A stretch of 64,000 nucleotides of DNA, taken from Apiospora phragmitis (taxonomy: Eukaryota; Ascomycota; Sordariomycetes; Amphisphaeriales; Apiosporaceae). The stretch is from assembly GCA_038363925.1 (NCBI GenBank), contig JAQQWL010000005.1, forward strand, positions 2,976,001-3,040,000, in the 5' to 3' direction. Position numbers and translations under genes: made by a program. Shown piece after piece: positions 62,301 to 64,000 of the stretch. The notes under the pieces were generated by a model. That model did no database searches and was not told the origin of the DNA. It was given only the letters and a program-made list of their open reading frames with translations. The stretch's first letter is position 1. The number at the start of each line of letters is the position of its first letter.

Positions 62301-63380
62301 AAGTTTTTTTTAAGGCTCGATATTTTTAACGTAACATCCTTATTTTTAATAATTATACGCCGTAATAGTTTTAAATAATATATTATTATAATAACGTGAT
62401 AGTTTTATATTATTTTAAATTTAATTAATTTATTATTATTATTCGCTTTATTTCTTAAGGCGTTATTTATATATACGAGTATTAATTTTAATAATAAACT
62501 CTATATACGAAAAGAAATTATTAAAAGTATCGAGCCGGTTAAGTTGGTTCTTAACGTTTTCTTTTAGTTCTTAATAATATATTATAATTTTCGTAGCCTC
62601 GGTATAGTTTAATCGAGCTATAATATATCGGAACTCGGCGGTGTAAGAGGCGGTTAAATTTTTTTATTTAAAGGTTTCGAGTTCCCTCTTTACTTCTCGC
62701 TTTTTATTAAGGTTTTAAAAAGTGATTTAAAAGCTTATTTAAAGCCGTTATAAATTTTAAAAATTCGTTATACTTTTATATAATATAATTCAACTTATTA
62801 ATGATTCTTTATAAGTTTATTTAAATAAAGTTTAAATTAAGCGAAAGTTTTATTTTTAAAAAACGAGGTAGCGTAAATAACTCGTTAAGTAACGTTTTAA
62901 AACATTTTTTTATAAAACTATTAATAAGTTTTAATTATTCCTACTTGTTTTATTAAATAATATTAATATATTAATTTTTATACTTTTCTTTAATATAATA
63001 AAGGTTTAAATAATATTAATAACTATTTAAAAGAGATATATTTCTTTACGTAATTTATTAACATTATAAAGTATTTACTCCGAGGTGCCTTTAATAAAGA
63101 GCTCGTTACGTTTTTTTTAAGCTTAATATAATAGTATTAATAATTAACGTTCTCTTGCTCGAATTTTTTAATTCGTTTAATTAACGCCTATAGCTTAAGG
63201 TTATCGTTATTATCGTGGCTATTAATATCTATCGCGGGATCTCGCTAAGAGGTGCTAAGGGTAGCGATAAGGATCTTTCTTTAGTAGACGATATTACTAA
63301 GGCTAAATATAGATATAATTCTTATAATGTTATTACTCGAAGGTTTAAATGATAACTCGTAAAAATAAAAATAATTAAAA

Positions 63381-64000
63381 TATAAGGAACGTTATTTAAG
63401 TTTTAAAAAAACCTAATAAAACCTATTAAAGTTTATATTAATAATACGAGAAAGTATTTAAACGTGTCGTAAAAGTAACCCTTTTATTAATATAATACGT
63501 AATAACCGGGTCGTAATTTAATAATAAAAAGATAAATAAAAATATTTATATAATAAAGTTATTAAAGTTATTTATTTTATTAATAAATTAAAATTAATAC
63601 TTAAATTAATTATTAAAATAAAGAAGATTTATATAAAATATATAAAGAATTATTTATTATTATAAATTTAATTTCTTTTTTATTAATTCTTTCATTATTT
63701 AGTTTTAATTAACCATAATTAATTTTAGTTAATTAAATATTATTAAATTACGTTTTATTTTATTATTACATAACTTATTTTTAATTATTTATATTATTTT
63801 ATTTATTCTTACTTATTTCAAGCTAGGTAGCCTTATTATATTATCGTCGTAATATTATAGCGGTATTATAAATTTTATTATCGTAGGCGGGTTCGTCTAT
63901 ACTAGCCGGTGGGGTAAGCCTTTAATATTAGTTCTCGTAAGCGCCTCTGGGTATAGTATCGCCGTGTCGAAGGTGGGTTTAGCCGCATGATTAGGTTAGG
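63381..64000 (-). repeat. 5' LTR of gypsy H, cut by the window end
   Basis: 620 bp of an expected ~641 are visible, matching 56143-56762 with scattered C/T and G/A differences. Confidence 0.85.

Larger units (their letters stand above)
57470..63260 (-). pseudogene. Gypsy H gag-pol
   Basis: Read on the minus strand. The chromodomain tail (KNYLPKNDT, KYLANATGKL) is at about 57600-57480. Integrase lies near 58450-57950. RNase H with IETDVSSYD lies near 59670. RT has REYLDKFIMIYF, the catalytic box degraded to YFHN at 60108-60097, and KLVNYYKIFIPGFNKIAIPL near 59830. Protease and gag continue to about 63260. The 58977-59365 element separates integrase from RNase H. Box residues are more degraded than in G. 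Confidence 0.8.
56143..64000 (-). mobile_element. Ty3/gypsy chromodomain element H (runs off the window)
   Basis: Minus-oriented: the left LTR starts TATAGCGAACGCTATTTAAG, the reverse of a gypsy LTR end. The second LTR begins at 63381 and would end about 20 bp past the window. The left flank CTTAG (56138-56142) is the predicted target duplication; its partner lies outside. The LTR's inner end (TTAAGTTATAACA) is of F type. A 389-bp TIR element interrupts it at 58977. Confidence 0.88.

Noticed and set aside
28218..64000. AT-rich block as a centromere core
   Set aside because: Its composition is explained by RIP of identifiable, boundary-defined retroelements; nothing specific to centromeres is visible in sequence.

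Overview
The window looks like nuclear DNA of a filamentous ascomycete (Pezizomycotina). It carries short canonical introns, HET/NB-ARC/TPR and DUF3435 protein remains, and a transposon graveyard in which nearly every reading frame is broken by stops at codons that were probably CAA, CAG, CGA or TGG. That C-to-T/G-to-A pattern, with extreme AT content confined to repeats, is the signature of repeat-induced point mutation (RIP). Almost nothing here can be translated intact, so most genes are annotated as pseudogenes. The species cannot be named from the sequence.

Layout. (1) 1-5.8 kb has near-normal base composition and holds broken single-copy genes: an unidentified basic protein (-), a secreted Diels-Alderase-like (CrtC/lipocalin-type) protein (-), the C-terminus of a HET protein (+) and a HET/NB-ARC/TPR NLR (+). 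(2) 5.8-7.7 kb (-) is a RIP-mutated DUF3435 tyrosine recombinase with a C-terminal zinc-finger-like tail, the family that includes Starship captains. Its upstream region is split by copia element A (7.9-11.0 kb). (3) 11.5-25.4 kb is a pogo/Fot1-like DNA transposon (+). It is split by full-length copia C (+), which is itself split by copia B (-). (4) 25.4-27.5 kb is a normal-composition island with one broken hypothetical gene (-). (5) From 28.2 kb to the end is a deep nest. Copia E (-) contains a solo LTR, copia D (+, itself holding Ty3/gypsy chromodomain element F), another solo LTR, and gypsy elements G (+) and H (-), both inserted in E's 5' LTR. H contains a 389-bp terminal-inverted-repeat element with a tRNA T-arm-like pol III B box.

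One copia family (full length about 6.0 kb, LTRs about 206 bp, TGTTA...TAACA ends) and related chromodomain gypsy elements (7.7-7.8 kb, LTRs about 620-673 bp) explain most of the AT-rich sequence. Most junctions have recognisable 5-bp target-site duplications, so the order of insertion can be read: pogo before C before B; E before D before F; E before G and H; H before the 389-bp element.

The most interesting points are the DUF3435 recombinase lying beside NLR, HET and biosynthetic remnants (a possible decayed Starship edge), the small TIR element in H, and an antisense coding frame conserved downstream of pol in all three gypsy elements.
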